Origin: an uncultured Myxococcales bacterium
GTDB taxonomy: Bacteria > Myxococcota_A > Polyangia > Polyangiales > Polyangiaceae
Reading direction: 5' to 3'
DNA length: 38,486 nucleotides
Assembly (NCBI GenBank): GCA_937949945.1
Contig: CALFEQ010000051.1
Span: 1 to 38,486, forward strand
Shown: positions 1 through 8,251 of the stretch, piece after piece
Layout of the letters: each line of letters starts with the position of its first letter
Numbering within the stretch: the stretch's first letter is position 1
Position numbers and translations under genes: made by a program
The notes under the pieces: generated by a model
Told to the model about the DNA's origin: nothing
Seen by the model: the letters and a program-made list of their open reading frames with translations, nothing else
The model's database searches: none

Positions 1-10
1 CGACGAGGGA

Positions 11-50
11 CAACTCTCCTGTCGCGCCGTGATGGAGCGAAATCCAGGCT
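11..50 (+). repeat. Left copy of terminal inverted repeat
   Basis: This 40-bp stretch is the exact reverse complement of the last 40 bases of the window (38447-38486). With two mismatches the match extends to 11-60 against 38437-38486. It begins CAACTCTCCTGTCGCGCC and ends AAATCCAGGCT. Both copies lie just outside heptamer repeats of the AGGACTG/CAGTCCT type. It may be the conserved end of a dispersed element, or the repeat at which an assembly broke; the window alone cannot distinguish these. Confidence 0.9.
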
Positions 51-53
51 GAG

Positions 54-81
54 TCCTCCGTCCTCAGTCCTCAGTCCTCAG
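54..81 (+). repeat. Heptamer tandem repeat (TCCTCAG)
   Basis: Four consecutive 7-bp units are visible: TCCTCCG followed by three TCCTCAG, 28 bp in all. The same heptamer occurs in the opposite orientation at 235-255, so the two arrays form an inverted pair flanking about 150 bp without a gene. Confidence 0.9.
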
Positions 82-234
82 CCATTCGGGGCATCCCGTC
101 GGCCGACTCTCGGCACCCTTGACCGGCCGCCTGACGGCAGGCTCGATGAGCCGCGTCGACCGTCCGAGAGAAGAAGCTCGTGAGGAAGCGGAAGGCGCCG
201 AGCTTCAGAAAACGGCCGCAGGCCGACATCCGCA
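82..234. other. Non-coding core between inverted heptamer arrays
   Basis: No credible gene is seen here. The segment holds a short hairpin (GCC-TGAC-GGC near 130-137) and, at 82-95, a CCATTCGGGGC motif whose complement (CCCCGAATGGC) also occurs in the right end region near 38361-38372. With the flanking inverted heptamers and the 40-bp end sequence, it looks like the core of a small repeat element at the 3' end of the neighbouring lipoprotein gene. Confidence 0.4.
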
Positions 235-255
235 AGGACTGAGGACTGAGGACTG
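235..255 (+). repeat. Heptamer tandem repeat (AGGACTG)
   Basis: Three perfect copies of AGGACTG sit directly after the stop codon of the minus-strand lipoprotein gene at 259. They are the reverse complement of the repeat at 54-81, so a transcript running out of the lipoprotein gene could fold the two arrays into a long stem. A role in transcript termination or stability is inference. Confidence 0.85.
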
Positions 256-258
256 TCT

Positions 259-858
259 TCAGATGCAGCACGACGGCTGCGGTCCCCCGGGTCGCGAGCA
301 GGGGGCGGCACAGCGGGGGGTCCCGCAGACCGCCGCGTCGGCGTACTTGCCGCCGCTGCATCGGATCGCGAGGTGGGCGTTCCGGGCGGGAGAGCCGGGG
401 AGCTCGTAGCCGCAGTAAAAGCCGTCGCCGCGTCCGTTGCAGGGATCGCACTGATGGTCGAAGCCCGACCGCGTCGCGTTGCAGCCGTACGGGCAGTGCA
501 TCACGCAGGTCGCGCCGGCCGGGCCGCATTGGACGAGGTCGTTCTCGCGATCGTAACCGTCGGGGTACTCGTTCACGGCGCTCGCGCACAGATGGGTCAC
601 CGTCGTGACGCTGGGGCACTCGATCTGCGCGAGCGGAAAGGCCGGATCGCAAGGCGGCGGGAACACCGGAACCGACCCGGCGTCCGGCTCCTCGCCGACG
701 TCGTCCGTGTCGCCGACGCCGCGATCGCGAGCGCCGACGTCGAGAGCAGCGTCGGCGACGTCGGGCACGTCGTCGAACGGAACGAGGAACGTGCACCCGA
801 CCACGGCACCGGAGACGAGGGCCCCGAGCGAGATGGCGATTCGGAGCCGGGAGCGCAT
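259..858 (-). CDS. Cysteine-rich lipoprotein, function unknown
   Basis: The protein is 199 aa, counted from the ATG at 858; a TTG codon lies just upstream. A basic N-terminus and hydrophobic stretch end in a lipobox-like AVVGC, so it is probably a lipid-anchored envelope protein. An Asp/Ala-rich linker of about 35 residues follows. The C-terminal 130 residues contain many cysteines (for example CPYGCN, CDPCNGRGDG, CGTPRC) that would form disulphides outside the cytoplasm. I recognise no catalytic motif. The gene lies 57 bp downstream of the exonuclease gene on the same strand and may share its transcript. It ends at the heptamer array at 235-255. Confidence 0.75.
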   Translation of the reverse strand: MRSRLRIAISLGALVSGAVVGCTFLVPFDDVPDVADAALDVGARDRGVGDTDDVGEEPDAGSVPVFPPPCDPAFPLAQIECPSVTTVTHLCASAVNEYPDGYDRENDLVQCGPAGATCVMHCPYGCNATRSGFDHQCDPCNGRGDGFYCGYELPGSPARNAHLAIRCSGGKYADAAVCGTPRCAAPCSRPGGPQPSCCI

Positions 859-915
859 CAATGGATGATCTACCCGTCTCCGCGGCGCCCGGCCACGCGG
901 TCGCGCACGCGCGCG

Positions 916-2343
916 TCAGAGCAGCTCGCGCTGCCGCGCCGCCTTCGACTGCGCGGATTTCTCCAGCTTGCGCCGCAGCCTCGCCTCCCGGCGAGCGCGG
1001 CGCTCCTCGTCCTCGCCCGTGCCCGCCTCGACGAGGGCGAGCGCGCGCGACGCGTCCTTGACGTGGTGCTCGTAGAGCTTCGCGAGCTCGAGACGGACGC
1101 TGGGATCGTCCACCGACGCGGCGAGCGCCTCGAAGTCGGCGAGCGCGCGGGCCTTGTCGCCTCGCGCCTTCGCGATCTCCGCGCGCACGCGCGTCGCCTC
1201 GTGGCCCGCGCCGCGCGCGACGGCGGCGTCGGCGGCCTCGAACGCGAGGTCCGCCGAGCCCGCACGCTTGAGCGTGCGCGCGACGCCGACGAGATCGCCC
1301 GCCTCGAGCTGCGTGCCCTCGAGCGGCTCCCCGTAGAGGCCGACGAGGGCCGCCATCGACACGACGTCCCAGGCATTGTGATCGACGACGCCCATGAGGG
1401 CGCGCGGATCGCCCGTGCGGAGGAAGTGCAGATAGCAAGCGCTCACCTCGCCCGACGGGACGTCGCCCTCGCGGACGAAGCCGAGCACCTCGCGCTCGAC
1501 GGCGCCGAGGGTCGCGCCGACGCCTCGCGCCTTGTGCAGGCGCCGCGCGACGTGGAGCAGGTCGAGGTGTGCCGGCTCCTCGGGGACCGGCCGCCGGTCC
1601 ATCACGAAGCGCGTGCGCAAGACCGGCATGTCGAAGCTCTTGCCGTTGAACGTGACGAGCATCGACGCGGCCGCGAGGCGCTCGGCGATGCGCGCGAGGA
1701 CCGGTCCCTCCTCGCCGAGACGGCGCACGAGGAGTTGCTCGACCACGAGCGCGGGCGGACGTGCAGGCTCGGCGCAATCGAACCACGCGAGCCCGACGAG
1801 GAACGCGACGGTGCCCGCGCCCGGACCGAGCCCCGTCGTCTCGGTGTCGAGATACAGAGCCCGCGACGGATCGCAGCTCGCGAGGCGCGGGTCGAGCGCG
1901 AGGAGCGCGAGCAGCTCCGCGCTCGCGCGGCGCGCCGACGCGACGGGGATCCGACCGACGCGATGCTCGCCACCGTGACGGAGCGTCCTCACGTGCAGCG
2001 GGCCCGCCGGCGTCTCCTCCACGAAGAACGGGAGCTCGGGCACGTCGACGCGCGGCGGCGGCGCGGGCGGCACGGCGCGCGTGCGGGCCAGGATGGCGTC
2101 CATCCGCGCGCGCAGCTCGTCGAGGACGCCTTCACCGATCGCCCGAGAAGGCCCCGGCGGCTGGCGTTCGACCTCCGGCGCCCGGAGATCGGCGCGCGGA
2201 CGATCGCCGGCGCGCTCGCCGTGCGAGGCACGGTCGGCCGGTGAGGACTCGACTCCTCGGTCGACCTCGAACAGCGGCTTCGAAACGAGCCCGCTCGGGG
2301 GTGGCGAGAGCCTGGCGAGCCGCGCGGCCAGCCGCGAAGACAT
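916..2343 (-). CDS. YprB-type RNase H-like exonuclease with TPR-like tail
   Basis: This 475-aa protein has a central 3'-5' exonuclease fold of the RNase_H_2/YprB family (about residues 110-340). The acidic metal-binding set is visible: D166 and E168 in LDTETTGLG, D238 in TFNGKSFDMP, D261 in HLDLLH, and H322/D326 in DHNAWDVVSM, as expected for a DEDDh-type nuclease. The C-terminal 130 residues are Ala/Arg/Glu-rich helices resembling TPRs and may bind a partner. The first 100 residues are low complexity and Pro-rich. The family is widespread, but its substrate is poorly defined; single-stranded DNA or RNA ends are likely. It is divergent from the FGE-like gene at 2589. Confidence 0.85.
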   Translation of the reverse strand: MSSRLAARLARLSPPPSGLVSKPLFEVDRGVESSPADRASHGERAGDRPRADLRAPEVERQPPGPSRAIGEGVLDELRARMDAILARTRAVPPAPPPRVDVPELPFFVEETPAGPLHVRTLRHGGEHRVGRIPVASARRASAELLALLALDPRLASCDPSRALYLDTETTGLGPGAGTVAFLVGLAWFDCAEPARPPALVVEQLLVRRLGEEGPVLARIAERLAAASMLVTFNGKSFDMPVLRTRFVMDRRPVPEEPAHLDLLHVARRLHKARGVGATLGAVEREVLGFVREGDVPSGEVSACYLHFLRTGDPRALMGVVDHNAWDVVSMAALVGLYGEPLEGTQLEAGDLVGVARTLKRAGSADLAFEAADAAVARGAGHEATRVRAEIAKARGDKARALADFEALAASVDDPSVRLELAKLYEHHVKDASRALALVEAGTGEDEERRARREARLRRKLEKSAQSKAARQRELL

Positions 2344-2350
2344 CGCTTTT

Positions 2351-2380
2351 ACGATACAGGCTTTCAGGTACTGAGAGCAA
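2351..2380 (-). promoter_or_regulatory. Possible promoter of the exonuclease gene
   Basis: On the minus strand TTGCTC (2380-2375) and TATCGT (2356-2351) are separated by 18 bp, in a locally AT-richer stretch. The -10 lies only about 8 bp before the ATG at 2343, so the transcript would be almost leaderless. This is consensus matching by eye and is weak. Confidence 0.3.
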
Positions 2381-2479
2381 GTTCAGTGCGCGCCGAGGCC
2401 GTCGGAGGTCGCACGTGTACGGCGACGTCGAAGGATTTCAGCGTCGCTGCGCGCTCGGGTGGTGCACAGCGGACCAGGG

Positions 2480-2494
2480 TCCTCGAATCGAGGA
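2480..2494. promoter_or_regulatory. Palindrome TCCTCGA-A-TCGAGGA upstream of FGE-like gene
   Basis: A perfect 7-1-7 inverted repeat sits about 95 bp upstream of the FGE-like start, in the 245-bp divergent intergenic region. It is followed by further TCCTC motifs (2501-2520). It could be a repressor or activator site; no regulator can be named. Confidence 0.3.
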
Positions 2495-2588
2495 GTGGAG
2501 TCCTCCTGCATTGTCCTCCCCTGTCGCCTAACTCCCCGACATCGCTGCGAAGCGCGGGTGGCACCCATCGTGGAATGGCGGCGCCGCG

Positions 2589-3404
2589 ATGGCGACGGAC
2601 AAGGGTGTGAAGGTTCGGTGGCTCGTGGCTGGGGGGATCGTCGGTGCGCTCCTGGTCGTGAGCGCCGGAAGCTCCGCGTCTCTCGCGTCGTCGATGAGCG
2701 CGGCCCACGTCGTCGAGACGCCCGATCTGCCCGAGATGATCGCGCGGATCACCGATCGCCGTCCGTGCCCGCCGGAGATGGCCCTCGTGGGCAAGACGTG
2801 CGTCGATCGCTGGGAGGGCTCGCTCGTCGAGATCCACGACGACGGCACCGAGACGGACTTCGACCCGCACCGTCCGCCGAACGGCCATCGCGTGCGCGCG
2901 GTCTCGCGCCCGGGCGTCACCCCGCAGGCGCACATCTCGATGATCGAGGCGAAGAAGGCCTGCGAGGCCTCGGGCAAGCGCCTCTGCCGCGCCGACGAGT
3001 GGAAGGCGGCGTGCAAGGGTCCGCAGAAGACGCGCTTCCCCTACGGCAACCAGCGCATCGCGCACGCGTGCGTCGACACGAACCGCACCTCCCCGATGAA
3101 CGTCCTGTTCGGAGGCGAGCGGACGGCCCGCACGATGAACGATCCCCGCGCCAACCAGATGGACAACACCGTCGAGAAGACGGGCGCGGCCGAGACCTGC
3201 ACGAACGAGTACGGCGTCTACGACATGGTCGGCAACGTGCACGAGTGGACCGCCGACGGCAGCTTCCGCGGCGGCTACTACCTCGACACGAAGCTCAACG
3301 GGCCCGGCTGCGACTACCGCACGACGGCGCACGCGCCCGCGTACTACGACTACTCGACCGGCTTCCGCTGCTGCGCGGACGCGTGGTCCGAGAGCGACGA
3401 CTGA
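2589..3404 (+). CDS. Secreted FGE/SUMF1-domain protein
   Basis: The protein is 271 aa with an N-terminal hydrophobic segment (about residues 11-33) that should be a signal peptide or anchor. The rest matches the formylglycine-generating-enzyme/sulfatase-modifying-factor fold: CPPEMALVGKTCVDRWEG at the start, RLCRADEWKAACKG in the middle, then YDMVGNVHEWTADG and the closing GFRCCAD. Many bacterial members with this short Cys-containing form are not true sulfatase activators but binding or structural proteins, and no sulfatase is nearby, so enzymatic activity is uncertain. The 3' end overlaps the convergent FHA regulator gene by 55 bp. Confidence 0.85.
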   Translation: MATDKGVKVRWLVAGGIVGALLVVSAGSSASLASSMSAAHVVETPDLPEMIARITDRRPCPPEMALVGKTCVDRWEGSLVEIHDDGTETDFDPHRPPNGHRVRAVSRPGVTPQAHISMIEAKKACEASGKRLCRADEWKAACKGPQKTRFPYGNQRIAHACVDTNRTSPMNVLFGGERTARTMNDPRANQMDNTVEKTGAAETCTNEYGVYDMVGNVHEWTADGSFRGGYYLDTKLNGPGCDYRTTAHAPAYYDYSTGFRCCADAWSESDD

Positions 3405-4966
3405 GACATCATCTGGTCGCGGCTCCCGTGCTTCTGCACGAGCCGGTGCAGGTACATCCGGTCGATGCCCGCCATCCGGGCCGCCTTCGTCATGTTGCCG
3501 TTGCAGGCGGCGATGACGGCGCGGACGTAGGCGCGCTCGAACTGATCGACGAGCGCCTCCTTCGCGACCTTGTACGGGATGTTCACGTCGACGCCGGCCG
3601 TGATCGTGTTCGTGGGGCCGCCGCCGCCCGTCGTCGTGGGCGGCGCGAACGACAGGCGCGCGGTCTGGAGCACGACGCTCCGCTCGACGTAGTTCCGTAG
3701 CTCGCGCACGTTGCCGGGCCAGTCGTGCTTCGCGAGCTCCGCGAGCACCTCGGGGCCGAAGAGCGACTCGCTCGACTCCGCGCCGAGCTGCTTCAAGAAC
3801 GCGCGGATGAGGTGCGGCAGGTCCTCGAGGCGCTCGCGCAACGGCGGCACGCGGACGGTGATGACCGCGATGCGGAAGTAGAGGTCTCCGCGGAAGCGGC
3901 CCTTGTTGACCTCGCGCTCGAGGTCGCGGTTCGTCGCAGCGATGACGCGTACGTTGACCTTGCGCGTCTTCGTCTCGCCGACGCGACGGATCTCGCGCTG
4001 CTCGAGCGCGCGCAGGAGCTTCGGCTGCACCTCGAGCGGCAGCTCGCCGATCTCGTCGAGGAACACCGTCCCGCCGTCGGCCGCCTCGAACGCACCGATG
4101 CGATCGCGATCGGCGCCGGTGAAGGCGCCTCGGACGTGGCCGAAGAGCTCGCTCTCGACCAGCGACGGCGAGATCGCTCCGCAGTCGACGACGACGAACG
4201 GTTTGTCCGCGCGCACGCTGCGCTGGACGATCTCCGTCGCGACGAGCTCCTTGCCCGTGCCGCTCTCCCCGTGGATGAAGCAGTTGATGTCGCTCGCGGC
4301 GACCTTCTCGAGCAGCGCGAAGAGCTTGCGCATCGCGCGGCCGGTGCCCGTGAGCGAGCCGAACTGCGGCATCGCGGGGACGAGGGTCTTCTCGCCCGTC
4401 TGGTTGTCCCAGTGGATGCGGATGCGCGAGTTGCCGATCTCGAGCGTCGCGTCCGGAGGGAGCATGGCGCTGTGGACGTTCAGGCCTTGCAGGTGCGTGC
4501 CGTTCAGCGAGCCCGAGTCCTCGATGCGCCAGCCGTTCTGGTCGGGGACGATGCGGCAGTGGAAGCGCGAGACCGCGGGGTCCTCGATCGTGATGTCGTT
4601 CGACGGGTGCGTCCCGATCCGGCAGACCTCGCCCTCGTGCGTGATCTTGCGGTTGACCGGCTTGCCGTTCTCGATCTCGATGACGAGCGAGAGCTTCGGC
4701 TGCGCGATGTCGATGAGCGGACGGAGCGGCGTCGTCCCGAACGGGCGATGCGGTGCAGTGGCGTAAGGGTCGGCATCGGCCGACTCCGTGCGCCCGAGCG
4801 GCAGAGCTCCGCCGAGCGACGGCGAAGACGGCGGCCGCTCGCTCCTCGGAGGCGTCGAAGGTCGTGGCGGGCGCGGCGGCTCGACACCCGCGGGGCGGGG
4901 CGTACCGCCGGACGACGCCGGCGCCGAAACGGGTGCTGGGCGGGGTGGACGAGGAGGCTCCGCCAT
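3350..4966 (-). CDS. FHA-domain sigma-54-dependent transcriptional activator
   Basis: This 538-aa protein has a Pro-rich N-terminus (1-85), an FHA domain (about 92-188, with RIGTHPSNDITI and SRFHCRI), a sigma-54-interacting AAA+ domain (about 205-435) and a Fis-type helix-turn-helix (about 485-513). The AAA+ domain has Walker A GESGTGKE (233-240), the sigma-54-contacting GAFTGA loop (280-285) and Walker B VFLDEIGE (301-308). FHA domains bind phosphothreonine, so the activator is probably switched by a Ser/Thr kinase instead of a histidine kinase, an arrangement common in myxobacteria. The cognate kinase is not evident; three kinases lie in this window. A GAGG ribosome site precedes the ATG. 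Confidence 0.93.
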   Translation of the reverse strand: MAEPPRPPRPAPVSAPASSGGTPRPAGVEPPRPPRPSTPPRSERPPSSPSLGGALPLGRTESADADPYATAPHRPFGTTPLRPLIDIAQPKLSLVIEIENGKPVNRKITHEGEVCRIGTHPSNDITIEDPAVSRFHCRIVPDQNGWRIEDSGSLNGTHLQGLNVHSAMLPPDATLEIGNSRIRIHWDNQTGEKTLVPAMPQFGSLTGTGRAMRKLFALLEKVAASDINCFIHGESGTGKELVATEIVQRSVRADKPFVVVDCGAISPSLVESELFGHVRGAFTGADRDRIGAFEAADGGTVFLDEIGELPLEVQPKLLRALEQREIRRVGETKTRKVNVRVIAATNRDLEREVNKGRFRGDLYFRIAVITVRVPPLRERLEDLPHLIRAFLKQLGAESSESLFGPEVLAELAKHDWPGNVRELRNYVERSVVLQTARLSFAPPTTTGGGGPTNTITAGVDVNIPYKVAKEALVDQFERAYVRAVIAACNGNMTKAARMAGIDRMYLHRLVQKHGSRDQMMSQSSLSDHASAQQRKPVE

Positions 4967-4975
4967 GGGCGCCTC

Positions 4976-4981
4976 AGTATA
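4976..4981 (-). promoter_or_regulatory. Likely -10 box of the FHA activator gene
   Basis: The minus strand reads TATACT ten bases before the ATG at 4966, a close match to the sigma-70 -10 consensus in otherwise GC-rich sequence. No convincing -35 is seen at 17 bp. If used, the leader would be very short. Confidence 0.35.
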
Positions 4982-5065
4982 AGTCCAGTCGCCTCCCGCA
5001 TGTCGCCAACGATCTCGACCGCCCCGTCACGGTCGACGTCGGCCCCTGCCCGCCCGTCGCACGCT

Positions 5066-6595
5066 TCAGTCTCGCGGGATCCGGTGCGCGACCGTGTCGC
5101 GCGTCGCCCCCTCCGTGATGCCGCGACGGATCCACGCGAGCGGCTTCGAGTCGTCCGCGTCGAGCCCGTCGCGAGGCGCGCCGAGCGCGGACATCAGCGC
5201 GTCGACGTCGATCCGCTCGCTGCCCACCGCGTGCCGCTCGTACATGTCCGAGAGCACGGACGTCCCCGTGACGGCGTCCCCGAGCCGCAGGACGTCACGC
5301 ACCGTCCACACGCGCGTCGCGTCGCCCCCGCGCTCGAGCAGGACGCGCAGGACGTCGTCGAGCGATCGCTTCCCTCGCGTCTCCTCCCGAATCCGTACGT
5401 CCGCGGCGAGACAGAACAGGGCGCCGCCCCAGTAGATGGCGTCGAGGTCCGTCCGCGACGCGAGACCGACGGTCGAGCCCGGCTCCGCCTGCCCTCTCGG
5501 CATGTTCCGCGCGAACTGGCGGAAGACCTCGTTCTGCGTGATCCAGCCCGCGCGGGCGCGCAGGATCGGCTCGTAGTACGTCGCGAGACCCTCGCCGAGC
5601 CAGCGTCCTTCGCCGCGGAACGTCGGGAAACCGAGGTGGAAGAGCTCGTGGACGAGCACCCAGTCCTTGTGCCGAGCGCTGGCCGGCATCCGGTCGCCCA
5701 CGACCAAGACGACCGACGCACCGGCGAGCGAGAGGACCTTTCCGAAGACGACCTCGTCTTCCCCCTTCGCGGGAACGATGAAGAGCGTGGTGCGGTCCAC
5801 GGGGAAGCGTCCGAAGAGCGGGATCGTCACCTTGGCGGCGTCCTCGATCCACTCCCAGATCTGCCCGTCCGTCATCGCGTACTTCTTCGATCCGAGGACG
5901 GCGACGTCGAGCAGAGCCTTCGAGCCACGCGATCCCGGCACCTCGATGCGATGCCGGCGCATCGGCCCGAACGCGGTGAAGCTCCCTTCGTCGAGATCGA
6001 AGGAGCGGAACTCGAACATGCGCGCTCCGGGCTCCGGGCTCGCCTCGTCGGCGGCGTGCATCCCCGATGCGAACTGAGCCGGATCGGGCGTACGCACGCG
6101 GACCCTCACCGGCACGTCCTGGCGAGGCGTCGGATGGACGAGCCACGCGAGCGCGGGCGAGAGCGTCGCCTCCCCGACGCGGCGCGCGCAGTCGACTTCG
6201 TCCCCGCATCCTTCGGCGAGCTCCTCGAGGTCCACGTGGTAGCGCACCGTGCAGCGCCAGTTGCACGAGCGCTCGAACCACTCGTCCTCGCGCCGCTCGA
6301 TGGTCCTGTACGTGTTCCCCGTCCGGACCTTCATGTCACGGACGTACGCGAGCATCTCGCGTGGAAGCGTCAGCCGCTCCGTACGCGCTCCCTCGAAGGT
6401 CGCCTCGACGGTGACGACGCGCGATCCCGCGACGGGCGCGTCGACCTCGTACGACCAGCCGCCTTGCGGCCGTGCTTCCGTGGGCGGCCTGTAGCAAGCG
6501 GTCGTCGCGACCACGAGCAGCGGCATCGCCACTCGCCGCCCGGCACGCGACCACCGGGCGGGAGCCCAGCGCAACCCGTACTGCATTGCGCTCAT
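5066..6595 (-). CDS. M61-like lipoprotein metallopeptidase
   Basis: From the ATG at 6595 the protein is 509 aa; the frame stays open to 6664, but the chosen start places a short basic region directly before a hydrophobic segment and the lipobox-like ATTAC (Cys34). The N-terminal half is beta-rich with several cysteines. The C-terminal half holds a gluzincin zinc site: HELFH (His316 and His320) followed by WLGEGLATYY with the third ligand Glu335, as in glycyl-aminopeptidase/M61-type enzymes and aminopeptidase-N-like folds. It should hydrolyse peptides on the outer face of a membrane. It is divergent from the RCC1 gene. Confidence 0.8.
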   Translation of the reverse strand: MSAMQYGLRWAPARWSRAGRRVAMPLLVVATTACYRPPTEARPQGGWSYEVDAPVAGSRVVTVEATFEGARTERLTLPREMLAYVRDMKVRTGNTYRTIERREDEWFERSCNWRCTVRYHVDLEELAEGCGDEVDCARRVGEATLSPALAWLVHPTPRQDVPVRVRVRTPDPAQFASGMHAADEASPEPGARMFEFRSFDLDEGSFTAFGPMRRHRIEVPGSRGSKALLDVAVLGSKKYAMTDGQIWEWIEDAAKVTIPLFGRFPVDRTTLFIVPAKGEDEVVFGKVLSLAGASVVLVVGDRMPASARHKDWVLVHELFHLGFPTFRGEGRWLGEGLATYYEPILRARAGWITQNEVFRQFARNMPRGQAEPGSTVGLASRTDLDAIYWGGALFCLAADVRIREETRGKRSLDDVLRVLLERGGDATRVWTVRDVLRLGDAVTGTSVLSDMYERHAVGSERIDVDALMSALGAPRDGLDADDSKPLAWIRRGITEGATRDTVAHRIPRD

Positions 6596-6895
6596 GGTCG
6601 TCCCGCAAGCACCCGGGATGCCGGGTACGCGGCGATCGCCACGTCGTCGCGTGTGTCTCGACAAACGCTAGAGCAGCCCAGCCGGCGCACATGGTCCGCA
6701 TCGCTCGGACGGCGCCGTGATCCGTGTGGCGAAGCCGCGCGAGTGTGGAGACTTGGGCCCGAAGCGCGCGACGCCCCCGGCCCCGTCGGCGTCCTTCGCG
6801 CGGCCCGATCGCGGCGGAGGCGGGATGCCCGCGTCGAGGCGCGGCCGCACCGCATGCGCAGCGACATCGGTGCCGGTCGCGTTAGAATCGCGCGA
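6596..6895. other. 300-bp divergent intergenic region
   Basis: It separates the M61-like gene (minus) from the RCC1 gene (plus). A 6-4-6 dyad, ACCCGG-GATG-CCGGGT, lies at 6611-6626, and a -10-like TAGAAT at 6883-6888. Nothing else is recognisable. Confidence 0.5.
6883..6888 (+). promoter_or_regulatory. Possible -10 box of the RCC1-repeat gene
   Basis: TAGAAT lies 7 bp upstream of the ATG at 6896. GCGACA at 6861-6866 could be a weak -35 (16-bp spacing). The transcript would be almost leaderless. Tentative. Confidence 0.3.
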
Positions 6896-8245
6896 ATGCT
6901 TCGACTTCGGAGACTCGTGCTCGCGTGCCCCTTCCTCGCCATCCTCGCCGTCCAGGCCTGCGACGGCGGCGGCGAGCCTGCGAGCGTTCCGATCGCGGAG
7001 GACGCCGGGCGCGACGCTACGTGGGTCGTCGGCGACTCTTCCTCGCCCGTCGATCCCGACGACGGCGGGTCGTCCGTTCGAGCGACGGTCGCGGTCGGCG
7101 GGACGTTCGCGTGCGTCCTCGCGAAGGACGGTACGGTCTGGTGTTGGGGGAAGAACGACGTCGGACAGCTCGGCCAGGATCCGGCCGAGACGCCGAGCTG
7201 TGGGGCGTTCCCCTGCTCCACCGTTCCGGTCAAGGTGGCGGGCCTCGAGAACGTCGCGCGCATCGCCCTCGGCGACGACTTCGGCTGCGCGCTCGACCTC
7301 GGCGGAAGGGTCCGCTGTTGGGGATCGAACGCGAAGGGGCAGCTCGCCGCGCGTGGCATCCAGTCGAGCTTCGAGCCGCGCGGTGTCGTCGTCGGCGCGA
7401 AGGATCTGACCGCCGCCGGCGCTCACGCATGCGCGCTCACGACCGACGGCTTCGTCTGGTGCTGGGGCGAGAACACCTGCGGGATGTTCGGCGAGCCCGG
7501 CGCCGTCGAGAACGCTCCCGTCCGCGTCGTCCTCCCTCCGATGGCGCAGATCTCCATCGGGCCCGACGCGATGTGTGTCACCGGCGTCGACGGACGGGTC
7601 CTCTGCTGGGGCGCCGACCATCGGGGCTCGCTCGGTCACGATCTCCAGCCCGACGCGAGCGAGTGCGACGGCGTCCCGTTCGATCGCGTCCCGCGGTCGG
7701 TCCAGGTGCTCGACACGGAGCTCCCGATCACCGGCGTGTCCGACGTGCACGTCGGCTCGGGCGTCGTGTGCGCGCGTCTCGCGGACGGGAAGGTCTCGTG
7801 CTGGGGCGACAACGAGCGCGGCGCGCTCGGTCGAGGCTCCGCCGATTCCCTCCCGCACCCGCGCGCCGCCGAGGTGCCCGGCCTCGTCGCCGAACGCCTC
7901 GAGGTGTCCGGCCAGACGCCCTGCGCGATCACCGGAGGCCGGCTGATGTGCTGGGGTGACGGGTCCTTCGGTCGGCTCGGACCGCTCGAGGCCGACGCCG
8001 GCTGCGGAGACCACCTCTGCCGCGCCTCGGCCTTCCCGATCCCAGGCATGATGCCGGTGCGCGACGTGGCTTCCGGGCCCGGATCGATCGCGGCCATCAA
8101 GGAGGACGTCACCGTGTGGATGTGGGGCCGCAACGCGTTCGGCGAGCTGGGCCTCTTGCCCGACGATCCCGCGAACGTCGACTGCGATGGCGAGAGGTGC
8201 GTCCCGGAGCCGAGACGGCTCGAGGGCTTGCCCCCGCTCGACTGA
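6896..8245 (+). CDS. RCC1-repeat lipoprotein
   Basis: The 449-aa protein starts at the ATG at 6896; the frame is open far upstream, but only this start gives a signal peptide ending in a lipobox (ILAVQAC, Cys21). An Asp/Gly-rich linker follows. The remainder is a series of about 50-residue RCC1-type repeats, each with a core such as GTVWCWGKNDVGQLG, VWCWGEN or KVSCWGDNERGALG, which should form a seven-bladed propeller. Paired Cys within blades suggest disulphides outside the cytoplasm. RCC1-like propellers on bacterial surfaces usually act as binding scaffolds; the ligand is unknown. Its stop is 6 bp from the stop of the convergent VWA gene. Confidence 0.88.
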   Translation: MLRLRRLVLACPFLAILAVQACDGGGEPASVPIAEDAGRDATWVVGDSSSPVDPDDGGSSVRATVAVGGTFACVLAKDGTVWCWGKNDVGQLGQDPAETPSCGAFPCSTVPVKVAGLENVARIALGDDFGCALDLGGRVRCWGSNAKGQLAARGIQSSFEPRGVVVGAKDLTAAGAHACALTTDGFVWCWGENTCGMFGEPGAVENAPVRVVLPPMAQISIGPDAMCVTGVDGRVLCWGADHRGSLGHDLQPDASECDGVPFDRVPRSVQVLDTELPITGVSDVHVGSGVVCARLADGKVSCWGDNERGALGRGSADSLPHPRAAEVPGLVAERLEVSGQTPCAITGGRLMCWGDGSFGRLGPLEADAGCGDHLCRASAFPIPGMMPVRDVASGPGSIAAIKEDVTVWMWGRNAFGELGLLPDDPANVDCDGERCVPEPRRLEGLPPLD

Positions 8246-8251
8246 CGGCGA

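Noticed and set aside
373..2244. Plus-strand frame opposite the exonuclease gene
   Set aside because: It is Arg/Glu/Ala-rich sequence with no motif, while the minus strand has a complete DEDDh nuclease.
2589..3404. True sulfatase-activating enzyme
   Set aside because: No sulfatase is nearby and many short secreted members of this fold lack that activity; only the domain name is supported.
3725..6895. Upstream extension of the RCC1-repeat frame by more than 1000 codons
   Set aside because: The extension is antisense to the FHA activator and M61-like genes; the signal peptide and lipobox fix the start at 6896.
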